Source: CAZMZW01 sp963802275
Lineage (GTDB): Bacteria; Chloroflexota; Anaerolineae; Anaerolineales; Anaerolineaceae
Direction of reading: 5' to 3'
Length of the DNA stretch: 64,000 bases
Assembly (NCBI GenBank): GCA_963802275.1
Contig: CAWDIB010000005.1
Coordinates: forward strand, 110,934-174,933
This document shows, piece after piece, positions 19,437 to 29,068 of this stretch. The first letter of the stretch is position 1; each line of letters begins with the position of its first letter. Made by a program: the position numbers and the translations under genes. The notes beneath the pieces were generated by a model, which was given only the letters and a program-made list of their open reading frames with translations, was not told where the DNA came from and made no database searches.

Positions 19437-20069
19437 ATGATATCGATTGATAATGTACTCATTTACCGTTTCACTCTGGCAGCAGGCATAAGTGCTATCC
19501 TTCAGGTTTTATTATTAATTTTGATGTTTACCGTTTCCAGAAAACCATTTGGAAGGATGAGTGACTATTTTTATGTTCTCACTCCGCTTTTAATGCTCCC
19601 ATTTTTTCTGTCATTGCATAGAATTCCGGTCATGCAAAACTCAAATATCAATTGGATCATTCAACTTTTAGGTATCATCGGCCTCGTGGTCGCCTCAGGT
19701 ACCGAAGTGGTTTTACTGCTAAAGCTGATTGACTTCAGACAATCCATCTGGGGAAACTTGATTGGTTTGGGATTGGCCGGTATTCCAATATTGGTCCTCT
19801 CAATAGTGAGTTTCGGTAAAACGGCATTTCCCGCAGGTTTTAATTGGCTTGGAATTGCACTGGGTGCAGCGATGGTCATCGGGATCCCTTCCGTTTTCTT
19901 TTTTATCGACGCATTTCTTGCCCTCGGGCACAGCAGTGGGTTCAATTGGTCGAAAGCCAATCCTCTCGTCTATCCGGCGGTAATAGCGGGAATACTTACC
20001 CAGGTTGGTTTGCCGATCTGGCTGATCTGGGCATCCTGGTGGATACCATCAGGAAATCTGATATTCTGA
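19437..20069 (+). CDS. Polytopic membrane protein of unknown function
   Basis: 210 residues with six predicted membrane helices: ISAILQVLLLILMFTV, YFYVLTPLLMLPFFLSL, WIIQLLGIIGLVVASGTEVV, LIGLGLAGIPILVLSIV, LGIALGAAMVIGIPSVFFFI and VIAGILTQVGLPIWLIWASW. The few charged residues lie in short loops; no motif of a known transporter or enzyme was recognised. Translation starts at ATG 19437 without a strong ribosome site. AT-rich flanks on both sides and no co-transcribed neighbour. Confidence 0.6.
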   Translation: MISIDNVLIYRFTLAAGISAILQVLLLILMFTVSRKPFGRMSDYFYVLTPLLMLPFFLSLHRIPVMQNSNINWIIQLLGIIGLVVASGTEVVLLLKLIDFRQSIWGNLIGLGLAGIPILVLSIVSFGKTAFPAGFNWLGIALGAAMVIGIPSVFFFIDAFLALGHSSGFNWSKANPLVYPAVIAGILTQVGLPIWLIWASWWIPSGNLIF

Positions 20070-20247
20070 GAATGAGTCAACGGGTGCAGGATTTCGATTG
20101 CGGTCACATATCGTTAACACTCGTCTAAAATATTATCTAATCTAAAAAAGTTTTAAGACCTTGATTATTATGTATGTGGCGCACGCATCTTTACAGCATG
20201 CCCTCATTGCAAGTTGTCGAATAAATATTGAATGGCAGGCTAAGGGA

Positions 20248-20376
20248 TTATGTTTTCTTTGGCTGAATAGGTTGTGTTGTGATTGACTCAAGCGTCATCG
20301 TGGCTGCCGGTGCAGGTGGTGTGGAGCAGGCGGAAATTAAAAGCAAAACTATTATGCAGATATTGAACATGCTCAT
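20248..20376 (-). CDS. Very small lipoprotein, or 5' remnant of one (42 residues)
   Basis: ATG 20376 opens a 42-codon frame that is a complete lipoprotein signal peptide (MSMFNICIIVLLLISAC) with lipobox LISAC, then STPPAPAATMTLES and a short polar tail ending QPKKT. The same 'SAC-STP' junction begins the lipoproteins at 45634 and 46431. It may be a genuine micro-lipoprotein or the surviving 5' end of a decayed gene; no further coding sequence continues downstream. Confidence 0.5.
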   Translation of the reverse strand: MSMFNICIIVLLLISACSTPPAPAATMTLESITTQPIQPKKT

Positions 20377-20479
20377 AATATATACTCTCGACATCAATGC
20401 ACGCACTCAATCGTATAGGTCATTGGATTAGGGGTTTTTTCATTAATAATTACAGCAAGGAAGTTAGTGGATCATGGAC

Positions 20480-21427
20480 TCAATTACACTGCGTCTCAAT
20501 GAGACTATGATAGGAACTTGCCGGGGCAGGCAGGTTCTTAATAAAATCAAAACTATAATCCTCCCAATTGGATATGGCAGTGGTCCATGTGTATTGCACC
20601 GTCTTCGTTCCCGCGGCAGTAAAAGTGACGGTCAGAGGACCTGAGTCCTGGTATCCACCAGTCATTGAGTATGTCTCCCATGCGTACGTGACCACTCCGG
20701 CGCCATTAGCGGTGATGACCGCTGTGGTGGTAATAGTGTCTGTTTGCCCACAGGTTACCGTAATATCATTTTGGGTTGCCGAAAGCACTACATTGGTCAC
20801 TGCAAAGGCTGGCGGAACAGGCCGGGATGTGGCGGTTGGCGCGGGAATATAAATCTTCAAATAGACCTGGGCAAACAACGCGCCGTTATCCGCCCGCATC
20901 TTCCAATAACTGCTTAAGCTGCCGCCACTGGATGGAGCGCGAAATGAAACGGGTATGGTCACCTGCCCACCTGGCGGGATCACCGCATTGATCGCCACCC
21001 CTGCCGGTGCGTTCATTCGCTCGCCGCTTGAAAAAACCAACTGGTAATTGGGATTCCAGGTGCAGCTGCCGGTGTTGCGCAGCGTCCAGGTCTTGGTGAA
21101 GGTGGAACCGCTCGCCACAGTGGTGCCATCCGGTATGTTTTCGCCGACGAGGAGCGCATAATAGCACGGCAGCTGAGTAGAAGTCGGCATTCCCAGCTGA
21201 ACCGGCTGCCCGGCTGGCGAGAGAGGTGGATTGGGCAATTTGATACCACTTTCTGTTTTAGGATTTTCATTGGCAGGAGGAAGCGTCGGAGGTGGATTTG
21301 CCTGCATTGTCTTTACCGCCTGGGCGACCAGGTAGTCCACCAACTGGCGTGAATCAATGGTCAGGAGGCAGCCAGGAAGTATGAGGAAAAGCAATAGGGT
21401 AATCAGTATTTTGTTAATTGATCCCAT
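20480..21427 (-). CDS. Lipoprotein with NBR1-type Ig-like domain
   Basis: 315 residues from ATG 21427, chosen because the signal peptide begins there and GGAG lies 10 bases upstream; an ATG 27 bases earlier has no ribosome site. Signal: ILITLLLFLILPGC, with lipidation expected at the Cys. A Pro/Asn linker (about residues 40-75) leads to an NBR1-like Ig domain recognised by GSTFTKTWTLRNTGSCTWN, PPGGQVTIPVSFRAP and SYWKMRADNGALF. A second beta-rich domain with TVTFTAAGTKTVQYTW follows. Such domains mediate protein or carbohydrate binding on the cell surface. Extracytoplasmic; ligand unknown. Confidence 0.82.
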   Translation of the reverse strand: MGSINKILITLLLFLILPGCLLTIDSRQLVDYLVAQAVKTMQANPPPTLPPANENPKTESGIKLPNPPLSPAGQPVQLGMPTSTQLPCYYALLVGENIPDGTTVASGSTFTKTWTLRNTGSCTWNPNYQLVFSSGERMNAPAGVAINAVIPPGGQVTIPVSFRAPSSGGSLSSYWKMRADNGALFAQVYLKIYIPAPTATSRPVPPAFAVTNVVLSATQNDITVTCGQTDTITTTAVITANGAGVVTYAWETYSMTGGYQDSGPLTVTFTAAGTKTVQYTWTTAISNWEDYSFDFIKNLPAPASSYHSLIETQCN

Positions 21428-21562
21428 TTCTTCGACACTCCGTTTTTCTGACATTGATTTTTAATTGATCATCCAAGACTTTAATCAATAACGGTCGGCA
21501 GTTGATTTCATTAATTCTTCGAGTGAACCTAATGAACAAAGAAGAAATCAGATGACCAGCGT

Positions 21563-21823
21563 TCATTTCTGCAATATTTCCTTATCTGCTAGGACGATCT
21601 CATCCATGACAGCGTTGTATTCAACGCGCGTTTCTTCGGTCAAACTGGGCGAATACTGCAGGAATTTGACCAGGTCGCGTGCCTGGCGCAGTAGGTCCTT
21701 CACCTGCGCCACAAAAGCCAGGTCGCGGTAGCCCAGTCCGGGCGGTTCGGGCAGTGCGCGCGCTTGCCGGATAAATACTTTTGCCTGGTCGAGGCGCTGG
21801 CGGGGGGTGAGCGGTTTGGGCAT
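21563..21823 (-). CDS. Small helical protein of unknown function
   Basis: 86 residues, all predicted helix: TPRQRLDQAKVFIRQARAL, a Pro/Gly turn (PEPPGLGYRDL), then KDLLRQARDLVKFLQYSP and TRVEYNAVMDEIVLADKEIL. The register of Arg, Gln and Leu suggests a helical bundle or coiled coil. The family was not recognised. It ends 110 bases before the lipoprotein gene on the same strand and could share its transcript. Confidence 0.55.
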   Translation of the reverse strand: MPKPLTPRQRLDQAKVFIRQARALPEPPGLGYRDLAFVAQVKDLLRQARDLVKFLQYSPSLTEETRVEYNAVMDEIVLADKEILQK

Positions 21824-21922
21824 TGGTTATGATGTGAAAAAGTGAAAAAACTTGAATTTAGCTAATAATTTTCACTCTATGCTATCATTCTACCTGAAAT
21901 TACCTTCCATAATTGATGCATC

Positions 21923-22627
21923 ATGACAACGAAAAAATCTGTTCCTTCCGCCTTCAGTTTCTTCCTTTCCATGGCTGTCACCGCTTTTATTTTTCCTTTA
22001 ATACTTTTCCCCTCCGCCGGAACATGGCAGTGGGTGGAAGGCTGGATTTTCTGCATTTGGATGATCGTCATGGGCATATCCAATGCCACTTACCTGTACC
22101 TGAAAGACCCGGACCTGCTGGCGGAAAGATCAAAAATTACCGGCGGGGATAATCAAAAGAAATGGGATCGTTTTTTCCTGCCTCTCGCCTACCTCATGTT
22201 CATCATCTGGTTCGTGCTCATTCCCCTGGATGCAGTACGGTTTGGTTGGTCCTCGGTCTTCCCGATGTGGCTGAAAGTGACCGGTGGTCTGCTGTTGATA
22301 CCCTCGCTCTACTTTATCTATTTCGCCACGGCTGAAAACACTTTTTTATCCACCCGCGTGCGCATTCAATCTGAAAGGAAACAGCGCGTCATTTCCACCG
22401 GCGTCTATGGGTTCGTCCGCCATCCCCTTTACCTGGGAGGGGTGCTGATGCTGTCTGGTGCGCCATTGTTGACCGGCTCGCTGATCGGGCTGGCCATCAG
22501 TCTGGTGGCATTCATCTCGCTGATCATCCGCATCATCGGGGAGGAAAAGATGCTCGTGGATGAACTCGAAGGATACCGGGAATATGCCCAAAAAACCAGG
22601 TACAGGCTGATCCCATTCATTTGGTGA
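21923..22627 (+). CDS. Isoprenylcysteine-methyltransferase-like membrane protein
   Basis: 234 residues with several membrane helices and the conserved C-terminal cofactor region STGVYGFVRHPLYLGGVL, followed by EEKMLVDELEGYREYAQKTR and a final YRLIPFIW. This is the ICMT/PEMT-like fold, in which the Arg-His-Pro segment and the late Glu bind S-adenosylmethionine. Bacterial members methylate lipids or small lipophilic molecules; there are no CaaX proteins here to be the classical substrate. A paralogue lies at 33928 with the same ending (YRLIPGIW). A patatin-like lipase gene follows after 21 bases, hinting at lipid metabolism. Confidence 0.8.
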   Translation: MTTKKSVPSAFSFFLSMAVTAFIFPLILFPSAGTWQWVEGWIFCIWMIVMGISNATYLYLKDPDLLAERSKITGGDNQKKWDRFFLPLAYLMFIIWFVLIPLDAVRFGWSSVFPMWLKVTGGLLLIPSLYFIYFATAENTFLSTRVRIQSERKQRVISTGVYGFVRHPLYLGGVLMLSGAPLLTGSLIGLAISLVAFISLIIRIIGEEKMLVDELEGYREYAQKTRYRLIPFIW

Positions 22628-22648
22628 TCATTTAAATCCTCCTTCACC

Positions 22649-23665
22649 ATGGACATAAAGAAAATTCTTTCAAACCTGCAAAAAAACCTGGAATACAAGG
22701 TGCAGGTCAGCTCATATCGCAACCTGGTCTTCAAGGGCGGCGGGGTGCGCGGTATCGCCTACATGGGCGCCCTGCAGGTGCTGGAGGACAAGGGCATCCT
22801 CGAGAACATCCAGCGTGTGGCTGGCACCTCGGCTGGTGCCATCGCCGCCGCCCTCACCTGCTTCCGCTTGAGTGTAGCAGAGACGATTGAAGTTTTTAAT
22901 ACGCTTGAGGTGAATAAAATACCTCAAAGCCGCTCGCTGCTGCAAACGCCGCACTTTCCACCGGTGCGGGGTCATCAGAACTACCGCCGCCTATTCCAAA
23001 ATTACGGCTGGTATTCCAGCGAATATTTTTACAACTGGCTGCAGGACACCATCGCCCGCTTTTGCCGGGGAAACTGCCAGGCCACCTTTGCTGACTTGCG
23101 CAAACAAGGCCACCGTGACCTTTACGTGGTGGCCAGCAACCTGTCACGCCACCGCAGCGAAGTTTTTTCCGCCGCCGCCACCCCGGACGTGTGTGTGGCG
23201 GACGCGGTGCGCATGTCCATGTCCATCCCGCTTTTCTTTGAATCACTGCAGTTCGATGGGCATACCTTTGGCAGCGGCGATTACTACGTGGACGGCGGCA
23301 TCTATGCCAACTACCCCATCCACCTCTTCGACGGCAGCGATTTTTCCGGTTCCAGCCTGGCTTTCCGCAAGGGTACCAACTGGGAGACGCTGGGGTTGTA
23401 CCTTTATACCGACAAGCGACTGGCTGAAGAAAAACCGGAGATGCCCAAGAATTTGGTCGATTTCGTCCTGCTCACCGGCCATAATTTTTACGACTCGTAT
23501 GAACAATCCAGCCTGCTCAACCGCGCCATCGAGCAGCGCCGCACCATTGAGATTAGCGACTGCGGTATCTCTGCCCTTGATTTCGACATCCTCCCGGGTG
23601 GTAAAAAGTACGATCAATTGTTCAAATCCGGGCGTGAAGCGGCTCTTAACTTTTTCAAGGTTTGA
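22649..23665 (+). CDS. Patatin-like phospholipase
   Basis: 338 residues. The oxyanion loop GGGVRG is at residues 30-35, the nucleophile elbow GTSAG at 59-63 (Ser61), and the catalytic Asp is in YYVDGGIYANYP. All elements of the Ser-Asp dyad are intact, so it should hydrolyse acyl esters of phospholipids or lysolipids. There is no signal peptide, so it would act in the cytosol or at the inner membrane face. It is flanked by an ICMT-like gene 21 bases upstream and an acetyltransferase 6 bases downstream, so a three-gene transcript is likely. Confidence 0.9.
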   Translation: MDIKKILSNLQKNLEYKVQVSSYRNLVFKGGGVRGIAYMGALQVLEDKGILENIQRVAGTSAGAIAAALTCFRLSVAETIEVFNTLEVNKIPQSRSLLQTPHFPPVRGHQNYRRLFQNYGWYSSEYFYNWLQDTIARFCRGNCQATFADLRKQGHRDLYVVASNLSRHRSEVFSAAATPDVCVADAVRMSMSIPLFFESLQFDGHTFGSGDYYVDGGIYANYPIHLFDGSDFSGSSLAFRKGTNWETLGLYLYTDKRLAEEKPEMPKNLVDFVLLTGHNFYDSYEQSSLLNRAIEQRRTIEISDCGISALDFDILPGGKKYDQLFKSGREAALNFFKV

Positions 23666-23671
23666 CCCACT

Positions 23672-24487
23672 GTGATCATCCGTTCCCTCGGCTATCGCAC
23701 GGACCTGTTCTTTTCCGCCTTTGATGGCATCACCACTGACCGCGGGGAATACCTGGTCATTCAAACCCCTGCCAACCCGGATTTCTACTGGGGCAATTAC
23801 TTGATCTTCGCCAACCCACCCGGAACAAGCGACCTTGACCACTGGCGAGGGCTCTTCGCCCGGGAGATCGGTTCTCCGCCGGCGGTCAAACACCAGGTCT
23901 TTGGCTGGGACTCACCCCAGGGGGATTTGGGAGAGATTGACCCATTCATTTCTGCAGAATTCCGCCTGGTGCAAAGCGTGGTGCTCACCAGTCATGCCCC
24001 CCACCCCCCAGCCCGCTTGAATGAATCCATTACTGTCCGCTCGCTGCAATCAGAAGATGATTGGGCACAGGCGACCGACAACCAGGTTGCCTGTCGGGAA
24101 GCTGATTTTTCCGAAGCCGATTACCTTCTCTTCAAGCAGCCGCAGATGGCGCGCTACCAGCGCATGCAAGACGCCGGTCTGGGTCACTGGTACGGCGCCT
24201 TCCTCGCTGGCTGTCTGGTGGCGGACCTGGGCATCTTCCATCGTGAAGGGCTCGGCCGCTTCCAGTCGGTAGGCACCCACCCGGACTTCCGTCGGCAGGG
24301 CATCGCGGCGACGCTCGTTTATCAAGCCGCCCTTCTGGCGATAAAAGTATTTAGCCTGCACACACTGGTCATCGTTGCCGACGAGGATTCCATTCCATCC
24401 CGCATCTATCAATCGGTAGGCTTTGAAATGACCGAAAAGCAGGTTGGGCTGGAGTGGTGGCAGGGTATTCAGGTTGAGGATTCCTAA
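23672..24487 (+). CDS. GNAT-family N-acetyltransferase
   Basis: 271 residues from GTG 23672, six bases after the patatin stop. The N-terminal half (FDGITTDRGEYLVIQTPANP, NPDFYWGNYLIF) is the variable substrate part. The acetyl-CoA loop is SVGTHPDFRRQGIAATLVYQ, matching the GNAT motif A (Q/R-x-x-G-x-G/A), followed by VIVADEDSIPSRIYQSVGF. The catalytic fold is complete. Substrate unknown. Confidence 0.82.
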   Translation: MIIRSLGYRTDLFFSAFDGITTDRGEYLVIQTPANPDFYWGNYLIFANPPGTSDLDHWRGLFAREIGSPPAVKHQVFGWDSPQGDLGEIDPFISAEFRLVQSVVLTSHAPHPPARLNESITVRSLQSEDDWAQATDNQVACREADFSEADYLLFKQPQMARYQRMQDAGLGHWYGAFLAGCLVADLGIFHREGLGRFQSVGTHPDFRRQGIAATLVYQAALLAIKVFSLHTLVIVADEDSIPSRIYQSVGFEMTEKQVGLEWWQGIQVEDS

Positions 24488-24600
24488 TAATCTATTAGGA
24501 TATTTCATTAATCATGCCAGGTGAAAAATATTCCTGACACATTTTCAGGCGTATAATAGGTGTCCGCTTGGGCAGGACATCACAAGCAACAAGATCGAAA

Positions 24601-26439
24601 ATGATTCCAAAACAGGACCGCATCCTCTCCTATGATTTAAAGCACGCCATCCACGCCAACCGGCTGGTGGGTTTGTGGCGTTTAATGAGTGGTTACCATG
24701 CCGAATACCTGGCTGCCACCATCCTGGTCGGTCTGGCCGCCCTGGCGAAGACGCTAACCTATCTTCTACTGCAGTATTTTGTGGATGACCTGCTCGGCGC
24801 GCAAGCTGTTGTGCAGCAGGTTCTCCTGGTTGTGTTCGGTTTCGTCGGCCTGGCCGGGTTGCAGGGGCTAGCCACCTTCCTGAGCGGCATGTATGCCGCG
24901 CGCTCTGCCGAGGGTTCCACCCGCCGTCTGCGCAATTACCTCTTCGACCACATCCAGCACCTGCCCTTTGCCTACCATTCCGAATCCGACACCGGCGAAC
25001 TGATCCAGCGCTGCACCTCGGATGTGGATGCGCTGCGCCGCTTTTACAATGACCAGGCCATCGGCATCGGGCGCATCTTCGCTGCTCTTCATCGTCAACT
25101 TTGCCGCGCTGCTGCAGATCGAATGTCACGCTGACCTGCTTTCGGTCATCGTCGTGCCGTTCATCCTGGCGACTTCGATCTTCTTCTTTAAAAAGGTCAC
25201 CAAAGCCTATGAAGCCTACCAGGAACAGGACGCCGTCCTTTCCACCACACTGCAGGAAAACCTGAGCGGTGTGCGTGTGGTCAAAGCCTTCTGCCCGCCA
25301 GGACTATGAGATTGAAAAGTTCGACCGCAGCAACTGGGAAAAGTTTCTGCGCGGCAAGAAGCTGCTCACCATCCATTCTCTTTTCTGGCCGGTTTCGGAT
25401 ATCTTCTGCGGCGCGCAGATGCTGGCCGGTTTCCTGCATCGGCGCACTGATGGCCATCCACGGCGAGATCAGCGTGGGCACCTACCTGGCCTATGCCGGG
25501 CTGCTCGATCTGGATCATCTATCCCCATGCGCGACCTCGGGCGTTTCATCGTGCAGATATGTCCAGCGGCCTGGTTTCCTATGACCGCGTTATGAAGATC
25601 ATCAAGGAAGACCGCGAACCGCTGGATGATGGCAACCTACAACCCGCGCGAAGGCGCTGCGCGGTGAGGTCATCTTTGAGAATGTGTCCTTTGAATATGA
25701 AGAAAAGGACCAGGTGCTGCACGACATCAGCTTCAGCATTGCAAGCCGGGCAGAATGTGGCCCTGCTGGGCTCCACCGGCTCCGGCAAGACCACGCTGGT
25801 AAACCTGCTGCCGCGCTTTTATGAGCTACACCTCGCGGCGCAGATGCTGCTGGATGGCATTGACCTGCTGCAGCATTATTCACGCCGCTTCCTGCGCCAG
25901 CAGATCGGCATCGTTGAACAGGAACCTTTCCTTTTCTCGCGCTCCATCCGCGAGAATATCACCTACGGCGTCGGGCGGGAGGTATCGCAGGAGGAAGTGG
26001 AACAGGCCGCCAAGCGCGGCTGCCATACATGATGTCATCCTTTCCTTCCCGGACGGCTACAAGACCCTGGTCGGCGAGCGCGGGGTGACCGTCTCCGGCG
26101 GGCAGAAGCAGCGCATCGCCATCGCGCGCACCCTGCTGAAGAATCCGCGCATCCTCATCCTGGATGATTCCACCTCCTCGGTGGACACCGAAACCGAGGC
26201 GCAGATCCGCCAGGCGATGCAGAATTCTGATGAAGAACCGCACCACCTTCATCATCGCCCACCGCATCCAGAGCATCATGGACGCCGACCTGATCCTGGT
26301 GCTGGAGGACGGGCGCATCATCCAGCGCGGCACGCATGAAGATGCTGGTGCAAGCAGGAAGGCATTTACCGCCAGATCTTACGACATCCAGACCCGCATT
26401 GAAACGGAATTGAAAGAGGAGATTTCCAGTGCCGTCTGA
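24601..26439 (+). CDS. ABC exporter half-transporter, degenerate-site subunit, heavily frameshifted
   Basis: Membrane domain: helices from EYLAATILVGLAALAKTLTY, then ARSAEGSTRRLRNYLFDHIQ and SDTGELIQRCTSDVD, typical of MsbA/LmrA-like type IV exporters. Nucleotide domain: Walker A GSTGSGKTTLV, signature VSGGQKQRIAIART, Walker B LILDDSTSSVD and switch FIIAHRIQSIM. Asp replaces the catalytic Glu after Walker B, so this half carries the degenerate ATP site of a heterodimer. At least nine single-base insertions interrupt the frame (for example near 25080, 25298, 25436, 25530, 25740, 26020, 26228, 26341), yet homology resumes each time, so consensus error is likelier than decay. Its stop overlaps the second half-transporter's start. 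Substrate unknown. Confidence 0.8.
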
Positions 26440-28294
26440 TTATTTTGAAGAAGATGAATTCACCGGACGAGGTCAAACGGCGGCGTCTTAAAGCGCATCC
26501 TCGGGCTACTGCGCCAGCACTGGATCTGGGTGGCGGGTTTCTCGCCACCATCATCATGGTTTCCATTCTGGATGCCTATTTCACCTTCCTCAGCAAAGAG
26601 ATCGTTGACCAGGGCATCGTTGCAAAGGCGATCCATGCACGCCTGACTGCGCATCCTCATCCGCTACGCTGTCCATGATCCTGGTGCAGTCAGCTGGCAT
26701 TTTCGGCTTTGTTTACCTGGCGGCGTGATGGGCGAGCGCGTGCGCTACGACCTGCGCCGCATGCTCTTCAACCACCTGCAGATCGCTTTCGCTTTCCTAT
26801 TACAGCCGCACACCGGTGGGCTGGATCATGGCGCGCGTGACCAACGACACCGAACGCGTGGCCGAGCTGGTCACCTGGGGTCTGATCGATTCCACCTGGG
26901 GCGTGGTCAACATCGCCACCACGCTGACCTTCATGTTCGCCATCAACTGGCAGCTGGCGCTGATCGTCTTGGCCATCATCCCGGTGCTGCTTTATGCGGC
27001 AGTGCAGTTCCGCAAACGCATCCTCAAGCAGTTCCGCAAGGTGCGCAAGATCAATTCGCAAGATCACCGCATCTACAATGAGAACATCAGCGGTGTGCGC
27101 GTGGTCAAAGCGCTGGGGCGCGAGGACGGCAACCTGGACGAATTCAAGCCGGAGACCGGTCGACATGTACACAGCCGGCTACCGCGCCGCCTGGCTGAGC
27201 GCGCTCTTCCTGCCGATCGTGCAGATCATTTCCGCCTTTGCCATCGGCGGCATCATCTGGTACAGCGGCGCGCAGGTCAGATTTGGTAAGCATCACCGTA
27301 GGCGGCATCTCAGGCCTTCCTTTCTTATATGACCTTCATGATGTGGCCCATCCAGGACCTGGCGCGCGTATTCGCTGAGATGCAGCGTCGCTGGCTTCGC
27401 GCGAGCGCATCTTTCCACCTGATCGATACCGCGCCCGAGATCCAGAACAAACCCAATGCCATCGACCCGGCTCCATCCGCGGCGATATCATCTTTGAGCA
27501 TGTCACTTTCTGGTATGAGGATGAGCATGCCGGTCATCAAGGACCTCAACCTGCACGTCAAGCCCGGTGAGACCATCGCCCTGGTGGGTTCCACCGGCGG
27601 CGGCAAGACCACCATCGTCAACCTGCTGTGCCGCTTTTATGAGCCCAAACGCGGGCGCATCCTCATCGGCGGGCATGATTACACCGACCTTTCGCTGGAA
27701 GCCATCCAGTCGCGCATCGGCGTGGTGCTGCAGACGCCGCATCTCTTTTCGGGCACCATCCGCGAGAACATCGCCTATGGCCGGCTGAAGGCCACCCAGG
27801 AAGAGATCGAAAAAGCCGCCAAACTGACCGGCGCGCACAAGTTCATCAGCCAGCTTTCGAAAAGGGATATGACGAACAGGTGGGTGAAGGCGGCGTGCTG
27901 CTTTCGGTTGGGCAGAAGCAGCTCATCAGCCTGGCGCGCGCAGTGCTGTCCGACCCGGAGGTCTTCATCATGGATGAAGCCACTCAGTTCGGTGGATACC
28001 ATCACCGAAGCGCTCATCCAGAAGGGCATGCACGCCATCATGCAGGGGCCGCACCAGCTTTATCATCGCCCACCGCCTGTCACCATCAAACGCGCCGACC
28101 GCATCCTGGTCATCGAGGACGGGCAGATCGCCGAAGCTGGCATCCACGCTGAACTGCTTAAGCTGGAGGGTAAGTACTACAAGCTTTATACCCAGCAGTT
28201 CCGCCAGCATTTAGAGGAAGCATATAATCCTTTTATGGACAGCCAGCCGGATGAGTATTCCAAACCAAACCCACCCGCCACGTCAACCGGTTAA
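26429..28294 (+). CDS. ABC exporter half-transporter, catalytic-site subunit, frameshifted
   Basis: Starts at GTG 26429 inside the previous gene's end, with GAAAGAGGAG upstream. Membrane domain: FLATIIMVSILDAYFTFLSK, GERVRYDLRRMLFNHLQ, MARVTNDTERVAELV and ENISGVRVVKALGRE. Nucleotide domain: Walker A GSTGGGKTTIV, Q-loop VVLQTPHLFSGTIRENIAYG, signature LLSVGQKQLISLARAVL (LSVGQ instead of LSGGQ), Walker B EVFIMDEAT with the catalytic Glu. So this subunit provides the intact Walker B while the partner provides the canonical signature, the standard asymmetric heterodimer. Several single-base indels break the frame (near 26475, 26650, 26730, 27165, 27285, 27860, 27985, 28040). It ends with a polar tail after the coupling region. 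Confidence 0.8.
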
Positions 28295-28355
28295 ATGCGG
28301 CAGAGCGCGTTTCAGGTATAATAATTCACATACAAATGATGGAGAAAATCAGTCT

Positions 28356-29009
28356 ATGAAAAACTACAACAAGTTATTTAAGGGAGCACTGGTTCTATTG
28401 GCAGCAGGGTTGTTCCTGGCCGCTTGTTCCGGCGGTGCGCCAGCCACTCCCACCACTGACCCTAATACGATCCTCACCCAGGTGTCGGAAACCGTCATGG
28501 CCAGCATCACCCAAACCGTAGCCGCCATGCCCACCAATACCCCGGTGCCCACCAATACCCCTGTGCCAACGCCCATCCCGCTGCCCACCCAGGACCTGAA
28601 CATGGTCCCCACCGAATCGCCCATCAATTACCCCTCCATACCGACCGCCACCAGCCAGCATTACGGCAACTGGGCGGCCTGGTTTGGGCAGTCCCCGGCT
28701 GACGGGCAAAGCTTCGCCCCGCAGCAGGTCATCACTTTCCATGGCTGCATGCGCAACATTGGCGACACGATCTGGAATTCCAGTTATTACCTTATGTACG
28801 TGAGCGGACCCAACCTGTCTGGCAGCACCAAAACCTGGCGGGTTGGTAAAGCCGTTAAACCGGGTGAGTCTTGGTGTTGGGACATTTATAGCACCATGCC
28901 GGGCAACAAGGGCAATTACACCACCCGCTACTTTTTTTATTCCGATCAAAATATAAAAATGTTCGGAGCCACTGGCGGCGAGGTGTTCTTTACCTATAAT
29001 GTGAGCTGA
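28356..29009 (+). CDS. Lipoprotein with NBR1-type Ig-like domain
   Basis: 217 residues. ATG 28356 has GGAGAA ten bases upstream. Signal peptide KLFKGALVLLAAGLFLAAC with lipobox LAAC; the mature part starts SGGAPATPTTDP, then two near-identical NTPVPT repeats form a Thr/Pro linker. The domain contains QQVITFHGCMRNIGDTIWN and KPGESWCWDIYSTMPG, with two Cys that could pair. This is the same surface-domain type as the lipoprotein at 20480. Extracytoplasmic; probably binds another protein or a polysaccharide. A TATAAT-like box at 28317-28322 may be its promoter. Confidence 0.8.
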   Translation: MKNYNKLFKGALVLLAAGLFLAACSGGAPATPTTDPNTILTQVSETVMASITQTVAAMPTNTPVPTNTPVPTPIPLPTQDLNMVPTESPINYPSIPTATSQHYGNWAAWFGQSPADGQSFAPQQVITFHGCMRNIGDTIWNSSYYLMYVSGPNLSGSTKTWRVGKAVKPGESWCWDIYSTMPGNKGNYTTRYFFYSDQNIKMFGATGGEVFFTYNVS

Positions 29010-29020
29010 TCACGAATAAT

Positions 29021-29060
29021 ATTAATAAAAGCGCCTGTTCTGACAGGTGCTTTTATTAAT
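29021..29060 (+). terminator. Bidirectional intrinsic terminator
   Basis: AATAAAAGC-CCTG and CAGG-GCTTTTATT form a long palindrome. The T-rich side serves the lipoprotein transcript and the complementary A-rich side serves the convergent gene ending at 29069. Confidence 0.8.
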
Positions 29061-29068
29061 TAATGTAC

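Noticed and set aside
24600..28300. Many short independent genes in this interval
   Set aside because: The fragments are pieces of two ABC exporter genes; motifs continue in order across frames, so they are annotated as two frameshifted genes.
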